Below are positions 49,996 through 59,256 of a stretch of 64,000 nucleotides of DNA, one piece after another. Source of the stretch: Kibdelosporangium sp. MJ126-NF4 (GTDB lineage Bacteria > Actinomycetota > Actinomycetes > Mycobacteriales > Pseudonocardiaceae); NCBI RefSeq assembly GCF_000826545.1, contig NZ_CDME01000010.1, positions 62,001 through 126,000 of the forward strand, given 5' to 3'. A program made the position numbers and the translations under genes. Under the pieces are notes generated by a model that had not been told where the DNA came from, searched no databases, and worked only from the letters and a program-made list of their open reading frames with translations. How positions within the stretch are numbered: the stretch's first letter is position 1; each line of letters begins with the position of its first letter.

Positions 49996-52254
49996 CTACA
50001 GCCCGGCGCGGACCCGCTGGGTCGCCTCGACCAGGTTGCGCAGCGCGGGTTCCACCTCAGCGTAGCCCCGGGTCTTCAGTCCGCAGTCCGGATTGGACCA
50101 CACCCGCTGTGCGGGCACCGCGCGCACGGCCTCGGTGAGCAGCGCTGCCATCTCGTCGACGCTCGGCACTCGCGGTGAGTGGATGTCGTAGATGCCCGGT
50201 CCGACTCCTCGGCTGTACCCGATCGACGCGAGATCGGCCAACACCTCCATTTTGGACCGTGCCGCCTCGATGGTCGTCACGTCGGCCTCAAGGCCGTCGA
50301 TCGCGTCGATCACGTCGCCGAACTCCGAGTAGCACAGGTGCGTGTGGATCTGGGTGCCCGGCGCCGCACCGGAGGTGGCCAGCCGGAACGACCCGATCGC
50401 CCAGTCCAGGTATGCCTTCCGGTCCTCTGCGCGCAACGGCAACAGCTCACGCAGGGCGGGCTCGTCGACCTGGATGATGCCGATCCCGGCGGCCTGCAGA
50501 TCCGCGATCTCGTCCCGCAGCGCCAACGCCACCTGATCCGCCGTGACTCCCAACGGCTGGTCGTCCCGCACGAACGACCACGCCAGGATCGTCACCGGAC
50601 CGGTCAGCATCCCCTTGACCGGCTTGCTGGTCAGCGACTGCGCGTAGGTGCTCCACTCGACGGTCATCGGCTGGGGCCGGGAGACGTCGCCGTGCAGGAT
50701 CGGCGGCCGGACACACCGCGAACCGTACGACTGGACCCAGCCGTTGTCGGTGAACGCGAACCCGTCCAGCAGTTCCCCGAAGTACTGCACCATGTCGTTG
50801 CGCTCGGGCTCGCCGTGCACCAGCACGTCCAGCCCGATCTCCTCCTGCAGCCGGATCACGCGCTCGATCTCGGCACGCATCCGCTCGGCGTAGCCTGCCT
50901 CGTCCAGCCTGCCCGCCCGCAGATCCGCCCTGGCCTTGCGGACATCGGTGGTCTGCGGGAACGACCCGATCGTGGTCGTCGCCAACGGCGGCAGGCCCAA
51001 CCTCGCGGCCTGCGCCTCGGCGCGCTCGGAATAGGGCACGCGCAACCGGTGCTCCGGTTTCAGCGCCGCGATGCGGTCGCGGACCTGCTCGTCCCGGTGC
51101 ACACCGGCCGCCGCACCGGTGGTGGTGACCTCGGGATCGCCGCCAGCCAGCGCCTTGCCGAGGAGGACGACCTCGTCGACCTTCTGCCGTGCGAACGCCA
51201 GCCTGGCAGCCACCTCGGGAGCCAGTGCGGTCTCCGCGGCGAGGTCGTAGGGCACGTGCAGCAACGAACAGGACGTCGACACAGCCAGTTCGGCCACCGA
51301 TCCCTTGAGCTGGGCACACAGTTCGGCCGCCGCGCCCAGGTCCGTCCGCCAGATGTTGCGGCCCTCGACCACTCCCGCCACCAGAGTCTTGGTGCGCAGG
51401 GCCGGGATGCGCGGGATCCGGTCGGCCGCCGCGCGCCCGGCGACCAGGTCCACCCCGATGGCGTCCACCGCTGTCCCGGCCAGCACCGGCAGCGCCGGGC
51501 CGAAATCCCCGAAGTAGCCGGTGACAAGGAGGTTCGGGCGGCCCGGAACCTGGCACAGCCGGTCGTAGGCCCGGCCGAGCGCGGCCAGTTCGCCGTCAGT
51601 GCGGTCCGCGCAGAACGCCGGTTCGTCCAGCTGCACCCACGCCGCACCGGCCGCGCCCAGCTGGCCGATCAGGTCGGCGTAGCGCTCCAGCAGCGGCTCA
51701 AGCAGGTCCAGCGGGGTGAACCCGTCCGGCGCGCCCGCTTCCGCCTTGGCCATCAGCAGGAACGTGACCGGCCCGATCAACACCGGCCTGGTCTGGACAC
51801 CCTGTGCCTTCGCGTCCTGGTACTCGGCCACCGGCTTGTCCCCGGCCAGCTCGAACCTTGTGTCCGGGCCTAGTTCCGGCACCAGGTAGTGGTAGTTGGT
51901 GTCGAACCACTTGGTCATTTCCATCGCAGGGACGGCGTCGTGGCCCCGTGCCATGGCGAAGTACGTGTCCATGCCGTTGAGGCCGAGATCGCGGTAGCGC
52001 TGGGGGATGGCGTCGAACAGCTGGGCGGTGTCGAGCATCTGGTCGTAGTAGGAGAACGTGTTGGAGGGGACCGAGTCCAGACCCGCGGCGGCCAGCTCGG
52101 CCCACGTCGCACGGCGCAGGTCACGGGCAACCTGCCGCAGCTGCGCGGCCTCGATACCGCCTGACCAGTACTTCTCCAGCGCGCGTTTCAGTTCTCGTCG
52201 CGGACCTATCCGCGGATACCCCAGCACTGTCGACCCGATCGGGGACGTCACCAC
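49996..52254 (-). CDS. metE: Cobalamin-independent methionine synthase
   Basis: A 752-residue enzyme transferring the methyl group of 5-methyltetrahydropteroyltri-L-glutamate to homocysteine. The zinc site is seen in [10 protein letters not shown] and [11 protein letters not shown], and the N-terminal substrate region in [19 protein letters not shown]. Normal length for MetE. Its leader carries a full cobalamin riboswitch, so it should be off when B12 allows MetH to work. prpB follows at 11 nt. Confidence 0.97.
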   Translation of the reverse strand: MVTSPIGSTVLGYPRIGPRRELKRALEKYWSGGIEAAQLRQVARDLRRATWAELAAAGLDSVPSNTFSYYDQMLDTAQLFDAIPQRYRDLGLNGMDTYFAMARGHDAVPAMEMTKWFDTNYHYLVPELGPDTRFELAGDKPVAEYQDAKAQGVQTRPVLIGPVTFLLMAKAEAGAPDGFTPLDLLEPLLERYADLIGQLGAAGAAWVQLDEPAFCADRTDGELAALGRAYDRLCQVPGRPNLLVTGYFGDFGPALPVLAGTAVDAIGVDLVAGRAAADRIPRIPALRTKTLVAGVVEGRNIWRTDLGAAAELCAQLKGSVAELAVSTSCSLLHVPYDLAAETALAPEVAARLAFARQKVDEVVLLGKALAGGDPEVTTTGAAAGVHRDEQVRDRIAALKPEHRLRVPYSERAEAQAARLGLPPLATTTIGSFPQTTDVRKARADLRAGRLDEAGYAERMRAEIERVIRLQEEIGLDVLVHGEPERNDMVQYFGELLDGFAFTDNGWVQSYGSRCVRPPILHGDVSRPQPMTVEWSTYAQSLTSKPVKGMLTGPVTILAWSFVRDDQPLGVTADQVALALRDEIADLQAAGIGIIQVDEPALRELLPLRAEDRKAYLDWAIGSFRLATSGAAPGTQIHTHLCYSEFGDVIDAIDGLEADVTTIEAARSKMEVLADLASIGYSRGVGPGIYDIHSPRVPSVDEMAALLTEAVRAVPAQRVWSNPDCGLKTRGYAEVEPALRNLVEATQRVRAGL

Positions 52255-52369
52255 AGCTCTCTCCTCGCGAGCTCACGAACCCCAGGGCAGCAGACGCGAA
52301 AAGAAGCCTCGTCGCGTGAGCCCGCCCGAGAGGCCCAGGACAACGCACACCAGGCGGTGCGCGCACTGA

Positions 52370-52520
52370 TGGCAGGTCTTCGGACTCGCGGGCACCCAGG
52401 TATCACCCGGACCTACTGGCCGTCGCTTCCCAGGCTCGCGCCCAGTGCTTTCTGACGGCGGTCGTTCCCACTCACCGCTGCGGGGCAGTCCCGGATTTCC
52501 ACCGGGTTCCCTCTTACCCC
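52370..52520 (-). ncRNA. Cobalamin riboswitch of metE-prpB
   Basis: On the minus strand: GGGAACCCGGTGGAAATCC, GGGACTGCCCCGCAGCGG, a long variable arm, and the B12 box GCGAGTCCGAAGACCTGCC. It ends ~115 nt before the metE ATG. A textbook element of metE leaders in actinobacteria. Confidence 0.95.
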
Positions 52521-52669
52521 ACCGCGCCTCGGCCGAAACCGGAGCACGGCGGACCACCAGCACCCCCGAGCCTAGCGCCCCGGCATCGATCTTGGCTGTA
52601 TTTCTTGGCACACAAAGTCACTTCGCCCCGCTGCCGCACGGCCCGGAGGAGATACCTCACAGTCGACAT
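52521..52669. other. Spacer between divergent riboswitch leaders
   Basis: About 150 bp lie between the metE riboswitch and the palindrome at 52670. It should hold the metE promoter on the minus strand, but I could not identify clear -35 and -10 boxes. No gene is seen. Confidence 0.4.
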
Positions 52670-52685
52670 AGTAGGACGTCCTACT
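52670..52685. promoter_or_regulatory. Perfect 16-bp palindrome agtaggacgtcctact
   Basis: A perfect 16-bp palindrome within an A/T-rich segment directly upstream of the riboswitch fragment. It looks like an operator of a dimeric regulator (TetR or GntR type) over the promoter of the downstream genes. No such regulator is adjacent. Confidence 0.6.
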
Positions 52686-52696
52686 TTATGGTGTCC

Positions 52697-52748
52697 ACAG
52701 GTTCGCGGTGCGGGGAAGCCGGTGTGAGTCCGGCACGGTCCCGCCACT
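52697..52748 (+). ncRNA. Truncated cobalamin riboswitch (5' half only)
   Basis: On the plus strand: GGGGAAGCCGGTGTGAGTCC followed by GCACGGTCCCGCCACTG, the 5' conserved core of the cobalamin riboswitch. After CCACTG the sequence passes straight into an acyl-CoA dehydrogenase reading frame. The 3' half and the B12 box are missing. It is therefore probably a non-functional remnant left by a deletion. Confidence 0.8.
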
Positions 52749-52980
52749 GGACGGCGGCAGGCTCAACATCGCCGCGTGGTCGGTCGGCGGCGGCCAGTCC
52801 GTGCTCGACAAAGCCGTGTCCTATCTGTCCACACGGGACGCGTTCGGGCAGAACGGCTACCTCAGCGAGTACGGCGTCGAGAAGATCGTCCGGGACCTGC
52901 GGGTCCACCAGATCCTGGAAGGAACCAACGAGATCATGCGCGTGATCGTGTCCCGTGAAGTACTGGGAGCGGCGTCATGA
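52745..52980 (+). pseudogene. Acyl-CoA dehydrogenase remnant (C-terminal pieces with internal deletion)
   Basis: The frame gives [34 protein letters not shown], then [20 protein letters not shown] and [18 protein letters not shown]. These are conserved acyl-CoA dehydrogenase segments, but about 65 residues normally between the RxAFGQ motif and the GGYGYL-EYGVEK motif are missing, as is the whole N-terminal two thirds. It overlaps the next gene as ATGA, the relic of an operon. In actinobacteria an isobutyryl-CoA dehydrogenase often stands before 3-hydroxyisobutyryl-CoA hydrolase in valine breakdown. Confidence 0.85.
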
Positions 52981-53984
52981 CCGACGTGCGCACCGACGTC
53001 CGCAACGGCCTCGGCCACATCACGCTCAACCGGCCGAAAGTGATCAACGCCCTCACCCACGACATGGTCAGGACCATCGACGCGGTACTGACCGAGTGGG
53101 AGAATGACGATTCCGTCCGCACGGTCGTGATCACCGGTGCCGGTCACCGTGGGCTGTGCGCGGGAGGGGACATCCGCACGATCTACGACGACGCCCGCTC
53201 CGGCGGCACCGCGTCGCTGGCGTTCTGGGCCGACGAGTACCGGCTCAACGCGCACATCGCCCGGTTCCCCAAGCCGTACGTCGCGGTGATGGACGGGCTG
53301 GTGATGGGCGGTGGCGTCGGGGTGTCCGCGCACGGCTCGATCCGCGTGGTCACCGAACGCTCCCGCGTCGCGATGCCGGAAGTCGGCATCGGCCTGGTGC
53401 CTGACGTCGGCGGCACGTACCTGCTGTCCCGAGCCCCCGGGCAATTCGGCACGCACATCGCGTTGACCACCGCGCAGTTGTCGGCCGGGGACGCGATCCA
53501 CTGCGGGCTCGCCGACTATCACGTCCCCTCGGCACGTATCCCTCAGCTGCTCGAGTTGCTGGAACAGCGAAACGCCGCCGACGCCGTCCGTGCGGTGGCC
53601 GAACTGCCCGCCGACCGGCCGTTGTCTCGCCAGGCGGACTGGATCGACACCTGTTACGCGGCCGACACCGTCGAGGAGATCCTCCAACGGCTGCGCGCCA
53701 GCGGCGAGCCGGGCAGCAGCGCGGCCAAGGAGATCGAGGGCAAATCGCCCACCGCCGTGAAGGTCACGCTGCGCTCACTCCGCTCGGCCGCGGCCCTGCC
53801 CGACCTGGAAGCCGTGCTGGCACAGGAGTACCGCGTGTCCGCGGCCTGCCTGCGCGGACACGACCTCGCCGAGGGCATCCGCGCCCAGATCATCGACAAG
53901 GACCGCAATCCACGCTGGTCACCCGGCACGCTCGCCGAGGTCGGCGACGACATCGTGGCCGCGCACTTCGAGGAGGTCCAGTGA
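52977..53984 (+). CDS. Enoyl-CoA hydratase/isomerase family protein, 3-hydroxyisobutyryl-CoA hydrolase type
   Basis: A 335-residue crotonase-fold enzyme. The oxyanion-hole segments [19 protein letters not shown] and [21 protein letters not shown], and the [16 protein letters not shown] stretch with the catalytic Glu, Asp pattern, are those of 3-hydroxyisobutyryl-CoA hydrolase. The length (~335-350) fits too. It acts in valine catabolism, which ends in propionyl-CoA, linking it to the neighbouring prp and B12 genes. Its ATG overlaps the remnant dehydrogenase, so translation may still depend on that frame. Confidence 0.87.
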   Translation: MTDVRTDVRNGLGHITLNRPKVINALTHDMVRTIDAVLTEWENDDSVRTVVITGAGHRGLCAGGDIRTIYDDARSGGTASLAFWADEYRLNAHIARFPKPYVAVMDGLVMGGGVGVSAHGSIRVVTERSRVAMPEVGIGLVPDVGGTYLLSRAPGQFGTHIALTTAQLSAGDAIHCGLADYHVPSARIPQLLELLEQRNAADAVRAVAELPADRPLSRQADWIDTCYAADTVEEILQRLRASGEPGSSAAKEIEGKSPTAVKVTLRSLRSAAALPDLEAVLAQEYRVSAACLRGHDLAEGIRAQIIDKDRNPRWSPGTLAEVGDDIVAAHFEEVQ

Positions 53985-54096
53985 TCGCGTTGGCCGAAGG
54001 TGACTCGTCTCACGGTCACGGCAGAAGCAACTTCGGACGGTACTCGTGCGTCAGTTAGGTAGGGATCTTGTAACCAGGTGAATTAAGGGGTTTGGT

Positions 54097-56208
54097 GTGG
54101 TCGCCTCGAAGGCGAAGGCGCTTGGCAAGTTGGTGGCGTTGATCGTGACGGCGGGTGTGGTGCTGGCCGCGATGCTGTTCCCGTACGTGGGTGGGATCGG
54201 AGTGGCCGCGAACCGGGTGAGTGACACCGTCGCGGCGGTGCCCGCGGAACTGGTGTCGGCCCAGATGCCGATGGGCAGCACGATCCTGGACCGCAACGGC
54301 CAGCCGATCGCGTACCTCTACGACCAGGACCGGGAGATGTCCAAGCCGGAGGAGATCCCCCAGTTCATGCGCAACGCGATCGTCGCCATCGAGGACCACC
54401 GGTTCTACCAGCACAACGGACTGGACGCGCAGCGCAGCCTGAAGGCGGTCGGCGGATTCTTCGCAGGCGAGTCCGCCGGTGGTGGCTCGACGCTGACCCA
54501 GCAGTACGTCAAGAACTACCTGGGATACGTGCTCGCGAAGGACGAGACCGAGCGCAAGCAGGCCATGGCGCACAGCCCGGCGCGCAAGATCCGTGAGGCG
54601 AAGCTGGCCGTCGAGATCGAGCGGCAGATGGGCAAGGACGACATCCTGGTCCGCTACCTCAACCTGGTGCCGTTCGGCGGCAACGTCTTCGGCGTCAAGG
54701 CCGCCGCCCGCACGTACTTCGGGACCACCCCGGACAAGCTCACGCTCGCCCAGTCGGCGTTCCTCGCCGCGATGGTCAACAAGCCGACCACGCTGCTGAA
54801 AGACCCGATCGAGGCCAAGAAGCGGCGCAACCTCGTGATCGACCGGATGCTGGACACCGGCTTCCTCAAAGAAGGCAAGGAAGTGGCCGACCAGGCCAAG
54901 GCCGAGGACATCGCCCTCGCGCAGCCGCTCAACACCCGCTCCAACGACTGCGGCAACCTCGAAGGCGGCACCACGACCGGGTTCTTCTGCGGGTACGTCC
55001 TGGACTACCTCGCCAAGGCCGGGTTGACGAAAGACCAGGTCAAGCGCGGCGGCTACGTGATCAAGACCACCATGGACCCGGCCGCGACGGTGGAGGCCAA
55101 GCGCGCGGCGGAAGCCCAGGTCTCCAAGGACACCAAGGGAATCGCCAACGTGATGGCGGTCGTCGAGCCTGGCCAGGACAAGCACGCGGTCCGCGCGCTC
55201 GCCGCCAACCGGGACTTCGGCGTCGACGCGAGCAAGGGCCAGACCGCGTACCGGCTGCCCAGCACGATCACCCGGTTCGGCGCCGGGTCGATCTACAAGG
55301 TCTTCACCGCGGCCGCCGCGCTGGACAGCGGTGTCGCCAAGGTGAACCAGGAGTTCGACGTCCCGGCCTCGTACACCTCGCCCGTCTACAAGGGAAACGG
55401 CAACAAGCCGTACACGGTGACCAACGACTCCGCGGGCGGCGACACCCGCAGGACGCTGCAGGGCGCGCTGGCCCACTCGCCGAACACCGCGTTCGTGAAG
55501 CTGGAGGAGGACGCGACCCTGAACAGGGTCGTCGACATGTCCGTCCGGCTCGGCATGCGCGACAGCATGCAGGGCGTGAACCGCGGCGGCGAGAAGCCGG
55601 ACCCCGAGGCCAAGGACGCGTCGCTGCGGATCAACCAGGAGAAGTGGGTCAAGGACGGCAAGATCGGCTCGTTCACCCTCGGCGTCACGGTCACCAGCGT
55701 GCTGGAGTTGGCCAACGTGGGTGCGACGATCGTCAGCGACGGCAAGTGGTGCCCGCCGACCCCGATCGACCAGGTCCTCGACCGCGACGGCAAGTCCGTC
55801 GCGATCAAGGAACCGGGCTGTGAGCAGGCGGTCGAGCCCGGCCTGGCCCGCAGCCTCGGCCAGGCGATGAGCAAGGACACCACCGAGGGCACAGCGGCGG
55901 ACCCGGCGCGCAACGCGGGCTGGACCCGGCAGATGATCGGCAAGACCGGCACCACCCAGGTCCACCAGTCAGCCGGGTTCCTCGGCGCGACCCCGCAACT
56001 GGCCGGAGCGGTCCTGGTCTTCAGCGACGGCGACTCCCCGAAACCGATCTGCGACGGCACCGGCAACGCCAAGCCGACCCTGTGCAAGAACGGCAACATC
56101 TACGGTGGCAAGGTGCCCGCGCGGACCTGGTTCGACGCGATGAAGCCGCTGCACAAGAACATCAGGGAACAGCCACTGGCACCGGGAGACCCCAGGTACA
56201 TGGGCTAA
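54097..56208 (+). CDS. Class A penicillin-binding protein (transglycosylase/transpeptidase)
   Basis: A 703-residue bifunctional cell-wall synthase with one N-terminal membrane helix. GT51 domain: EDHRFYQHNGLD (catalytic Glu99), GGGSTLTQQ (128-136), RKIREAKLAVEIE. Transpeptidase: SIYK with Ser398, SPN at 461-463, KTGTT with Lys616. GTG at 54097 is the start, with an aaggggt box upstream. It polymerises glycan strands and cross-links them on the outer face of the membrane. Shorter than the main PonA proteins because it lacks a long C-terminal tail. Confidence 0.95.
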   Translation: MVASKAKALGKLVALIVTAGVVLAAMLFPYVGGIGVAANRVSDTVAAVPAELVSAQMPMGSTILDRNGQPIAYLYDQDREMSKPEEIPQFMRNAIVAIEDHRFYQHNGLDAQRSLKAVGGFFAGESAGGGSTLTQQYVKNYLGYVLAKDETERKQAMAHSPARKIREAKLAVEIERQMGKDDILVRYLNLVPFGGNVFGVKAAARTYFGTTPDKLTLAQSAFLAAMVNKPTTLLKDPIEAKKRRNLVIDRMLDTGFLKEGKEVADQAKAEDIALAQPLNTRSNDCGNLEGGTTTGFFCGYVLDYLAKAGLTKDQVKRGGYVIKTTMDPAATVEAKRAAEAQVSKDTKGIANVMAVVEPGQDKHAVRALAANRDFGVDASKGQTAYRLPSTITRFGAGSIYKVFTAAAALDSGVAKVNQEFDVPASYTSPVYKGNGNKPYTVTNDSAGGDTRRTLQGALAHSPNTAFVKLEEDATLNRVVDMSVRLGMRDSMQGVNRGGEKPDPEAKDASLRINQEKWVKDGKIGSFTLGVTVTSVLELANVGATIVSDGKWCPPTPIDQVLDRDGKSVAIKEPGCEQAVEPGLARSLGQAMSKDTTEGTAADPARNAGWTRQMIGKTGTTQVHQSAGFLGATPQLAGAVLVFSDGDSPKPICDGTGNAKPTLCKNGNIYGGKVPARTWFDAMKPLHKNIREQPLAPGDPRYMG

Positions 56209-57119
56209 CTGGCAGTGAGGGACTGGGTGATCCACGTGATGGGTGAGGTGTGTCGCGGGGCCCAGTTCAGCGTGGCACGCGCGGCGGCGGCGCGTACTCG
56301 GCTGTTGGAGCCAAGGGCGTAGACGGCTGGTTCGTAGCCCCAGGCGCTGATGGCCGAGTCGATGTCCCATGGCTGGGCGGGAGGCAGGTTCAGGGCTTGG
56401 GCGATCGCCTGTGCCATGTCGTGGAACGAGGCTTCGCCGTTCTCCACGAAGTAGAACGAACCGGCCGGGGCGTCGCCGAGTGCGCGCAGGTAAAGGTCAA
56501 CCACGTCGTCGATGTGCACGGCGGACCAGATGTTGCGGCCTCGGCCGATGTGACGGGCCACGCCCGTGGCGGTGGCCACGGCGACCAGGCGCGGGATCTG
56601 CACGCTGTCCCGGGCAATGCCGTGGCCATGTCCGTAGATCAGGCTGTTGCACAGCACCACCGATCGGACGTCCCGGTCCGCCGCGGCGAGGACGAGCCGA
56701 TCAATCGCCACCCGGGCGGCTTTGTCGTCGGTGGGCTGCCACGTCCCGCCGGGGCGCACATCCACCTCGGTGTACACCTCGGCTGAGTCCTCGCCGCGCG
56801 CGTCGTCACCGACGATGCTGGATCCGCTGGTGTGCAGGAGTGGTTTGCCCGAACCGGCAAGGGCGTCGGCGAGCGCGGACACCGCGCCGCCGTGATCGCT
56901 GTCCGCGGCGTTGATCACCGCATCGGCCGCCTGCGCCTCTTTGGTGAGCAGAGCTGTGTCGTCCAGCGAGCCGATGACCAGCTCGATGCCCAGACCGGCC
57001 AGCGCGTCGGCTGTGTCCGCGCGCCTGGTCAGGCCGACGACCTGATGTCCCGCGCGTACCAGCCCCACCGCCACGGATCCACCGATGTAACCGGTCACAC
57101 CCGTCAGGAACACCCGCAT
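56205..57119 (-). CDS. NAD(P)-dependent epimerase/dehydratase family protein
   Basis: A 304-residue SDR with an N-terminal Rossmann motif VFLTGVTGYIGGSVAVGL and the extended-SDR/NmrA-like body (AAARATLNWAPRHTSP near the end). The usual YxxxK is not obvious, suggesting an atypical SDR. ATG 57119 follows GGAG by 8 nt; an upstream in-frame codon at 57128 is less likely. It diverges from a MarR regulator, which probably controls it. It overlaps the PBP gene by 4 bp at the 3' end. Confidence 0.82.
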   Translation of the reverse strand: MRVFLTGVTGYIGGSVAVGLVRAGHQVVGLTRRADTADALAGLGIELVIGSLDDTALLTKEAQAADAVINAADSDHGGAVSALADALAGSGKPLLHTSGSSIVGDDARGEDSAEVYTEVDVRPGGTWQPTDDKAARVAIDRLVLAAADRDVRSVVLCNSLIYGHGHGIARDSVQIPRLVAVATATGVARHIGRGRNIWSAVHIDDVVDLYLRALGDAPAGSFYFVENGEASFHDMAQAIAQALNLPPAQPWDIDSAISAWGYEPAVYALGSNSRVRAAAARATLNWAPRHTSPITWITQSLTAS

Positions 57120-57143
57120 CAAACCCACTCCAATCCTTGCGCG

Positions 57144-57162
57144 TGCAATATATGTATATGCA
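57144..57162. promoter_or_regulatory. AT-rich operator-like site between epimerase and MarR genes
   Basis: tgcaatatatgtatatgca is a 19-bp stretch with tgca at both ends and a largely symmetrical AT core, in an otherwise GC-rich region. It lies 25 bp from the epimerase start and 40 bp from the MarR start, as expected for a MarR operator over divergent promoters. Confidence 0.6.
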
Positions 57163-57201
57163 GATACTGTAGAGACACGCTTTCTTTGTCAAACTAGGCG
57201 C

Positions 57202-57654
57202 ATGCGAGACAGTCGACCGACCATCACCCTGCCCACGCCGCTGGAGCGGCGCTGGCAGGCACTCCGCCAGTTGCAGGTCAGGGTCGACGACGCCGTGGAA
57301 GGCGCACTCCGGCAGGAGCACGGTCTGTCCCGTTCGGAATATCTGGCCTTGGCGGCCTTGGTCTACTCGGACGACGGCGGACATCTGCGTCAACAGGTGC
57401 TCGCCGACGCCATCCCGCTCGAGCACAGTTCGGTCAGCAGGCTGGTCGGACGTCTGGAACGGGCAGGCCTGACCGAGCGGTACCTGTGCGAGACCGACCG
57501 GCGGGGCGTCTACACCCAGGTCACCGACCTTGGACGACAGCTGCTCAAGCGCGCCCGCGAGACCTACCTCCGCGTGCTGGACGCCCAGTTGTCAGTGGAG
57601 CACAAGGATTCCAGCCCTGTTCTTGGCTACCTCCGAGCCGACACCGACGACTGA
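57202..57654 (+). CDS. MarR family transcriptional regulator
   Basis: A 150-residue winged-helix regulator (LRQQVLADAIPLEHSSVSRLVGRLERAGLTERYLCETDRRG contains recognition helix and wing, spanning roughly residues 67-105). Divergent from the epimerase gene and convergent with an MFS gene. Ligand unknown. It is likely to bind the AT-rich site at 57144-57162 and repress both directions. Confidence 0.9.
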   Translation: MRDSRPTITLPTPLERRWQALRQLQVRVDDAVEGALRQEHGLSRSEYLALAALVYSDDGGHLRQQVLADAIPLEHSSVSRLVGRLERAGLTERYLCETDRRGVYTQVTDLGRQLLKRARETYLRVLDAQLSVEHKDSSPVLGYLRADTDD

Positions 57655-57660
57655 TGCTTC

Positions 57661-59226
57661 TCAGAGCGCCCACACCGTGTGCCGGACCGTCGGCGGTTCG
57701 ACGGCCAGCGCCCGCGCGGCGTTCATGACCTCCAGATCCACGGCGGTACCTCGTTCGAGGTGCTGCCGCAGGTGTTCCTGCCAGGTCGCCAGCACGAACG
57801 TCTCCAGGAACAGCTCCGGCGCCTCGGAGTCGCGGAACAGGCCCCACATGGTCGCGCCGGTTCGCCGCCGGGACCGGCCGACCTTCCGCATCACCTCGGT
57901 GAACGCCGCAACGTCCTCCTCGGCCACCCGCCAGTCCAGGGTGACCAGCACCGGCCCGTCGGTGTGCGCTGGCCCCACGGGTGGCTCGTCCCAGACCGCG
58001 GCCGGGGTGACGTCCAACTGCCGTTCGGTCAGGGGCAGCCTGCGCATGGCGTACAGCGCTGCCAGCGTCATCGCCACGGCGGGGATCACCATCGCCAGCC
58101 GCAGGTCGAGCGCGTTGGCCACCGCGCCCCACAGCACCGCGCCGATGGCCTGGCCGCCCATCAGCATCAGCTGGTAGTACGCCAGCGCCCGTGCGCGGGT
58201 CCACGCGGGCAACAGCACCTGCGCGGTGGCGTTGAGCGTGGACAGCACCGCGATCCAGCCCGCGCCCGCGACGAGCATCGCCACAATCGCCACCGCGGTC
58301 GAACCGGTCAGCCCCGCGAGCGCCGTCGCCGCCGCGTAGGCGCATGTCGCGACGGTGATCACGGTGTTCTTCCCGAAACCGCGCAGCAGCCGCGGCACGA
58401 TGAACGCACCGCCGATCGCCCCGGCGCCGACACTGCCCAGCAGCGCGCCGTAGCCACCCGCGCCGAGCCCGAGCGGACCGCGTGCGATCGCGGGCAGCAG
58501 CGCCCACAACCCGCTGGCGAACAAGACGAACAGGATGCACCGGGTCAGCACCCGTGCGTACAGCGGGGAACTGCGCACGTACCGGGCGCCGCTGCGCACG
58601 GCGGTCAGCACGTGCTCCGCGCCCAGCGGACGATGCTCCGACGGCCGCCGCCAGAAGCCCAGCACCAGCAGCACACCGACGAACGACACCGTGTTGAACG
58701 CGAACGTCGCCTCGGGCCCCGCCGCCGCGATCAACAGGCCACCCAGCGCGGGCCCGATCGCCCGGCCGACGTTCATGTTGACACCGTTGAGCAACGCCGC
58801 CTGCGGGATCTCCGCACGCGGCACCAGCTCCGGCTGGATCGCCTGGAACGACGGCATCGACGCGGCCTGTCCGATTCCCATCAACGCGATCAGCGCCAGC
58901 AGGATCGTCGGCGTGGTCACCCCGGTCGCGGTCAGCGCCATCAGACCGGCCGCGCCGAGCAGCATCAGCGCCTGGCCGGTCATCAGGACCTTGCGCCGGT
59001 CGAGAATGTCCCCGAGCGCACCCGACGGCACGACGAGCAGGAACACCGGCAGCGTGGTGGCCGCCTGGACGAGCGCGACCTGAAGGGCGGTGCCGCCGAG
59101 ATCACCCATCAGCCACTGGGCGCCGACGGTCTGCGCCCAGGTGCCGACGTTCGACGCGAACTGAGCCAGCCACAGCGCGCGGTACGCGCCACGGCGCAGC
59201 GGCGCCCACGGGGACGGAGCGGTCAT
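57661..59226 (-). CDS. MFS exporter (MFS_3/EntS type) with C-terminal soluble domain
   Basis: A 521-residue protein. The first ~410 residues form a 12-helix MFS_3 transporter (AQFASNVGTWAQTVGAQW, PSGALGDILDRRK as motif A). The last ~110 residues are soluble (VLVTLDWRVAEEDVAAFTEV, GATMWGLFRDSEAPELFLETF) and resemble an antibiotic-biosynthesis-monooxygenase-like ferredoxin fold, a known combination in this subfamily. Substrate unknown. Start ATG at 59226. Confidence 0.88.
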   Translation of the reverse strand: MTAPSPWAPLRRGAYRALWLAQFASNVGTWAQTVGAQWLMGDLGGTALQVALVQAATTLPVFLLVVPSGALGDILDRRKVLMTGQALMLLGAAGLMALTATGVTTPTILLALIALMGIGQAASMPSFQAIQPELVPRAEIPQAALLNGVNMNVGRAIGPALGGLLIAAAGPEATFAFNTVSFVGVLLVLGFWRRPSEHRPLGAEHVLTAVRSGARYVRSSPLYARVLTRCILFVLFASGLWALLPAIARGPLGLGAGGYGALLGSVGAGAIGGAFIVPRLLRGFGKNTVITVATCAYAAATALAGLTGSTAVAIVAMLVAGAGWIAVLSTLNATAQVLLPAWTRARALAYYQLMLMGGQAIGAVLWGAVANALDLRLAMVIPAVAMTLAALYAMRRLPLTERQLDVTPAAVWDEPPVGPAHTDGPVLVTLDWRVAEEDVAAFTEVMRKVGRSRRRTGATMWGLFRDSEAPELFLETFVLATWQEHLRQHLERGTAVDLEVMNAARALAVEPPTVRHTVWAL

Positions 59227-59256
59227 GCGGTGAATCTTGCCTGGCTACGGCCCCGC

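Noticed and set aside
52371..52745. Open frames of 60-110 codons between metE and the dehydrogenase remnant
   Set aside because: They run through the two riboswitch elements and have no family resemblance; the RNA structure explains the sequence better.
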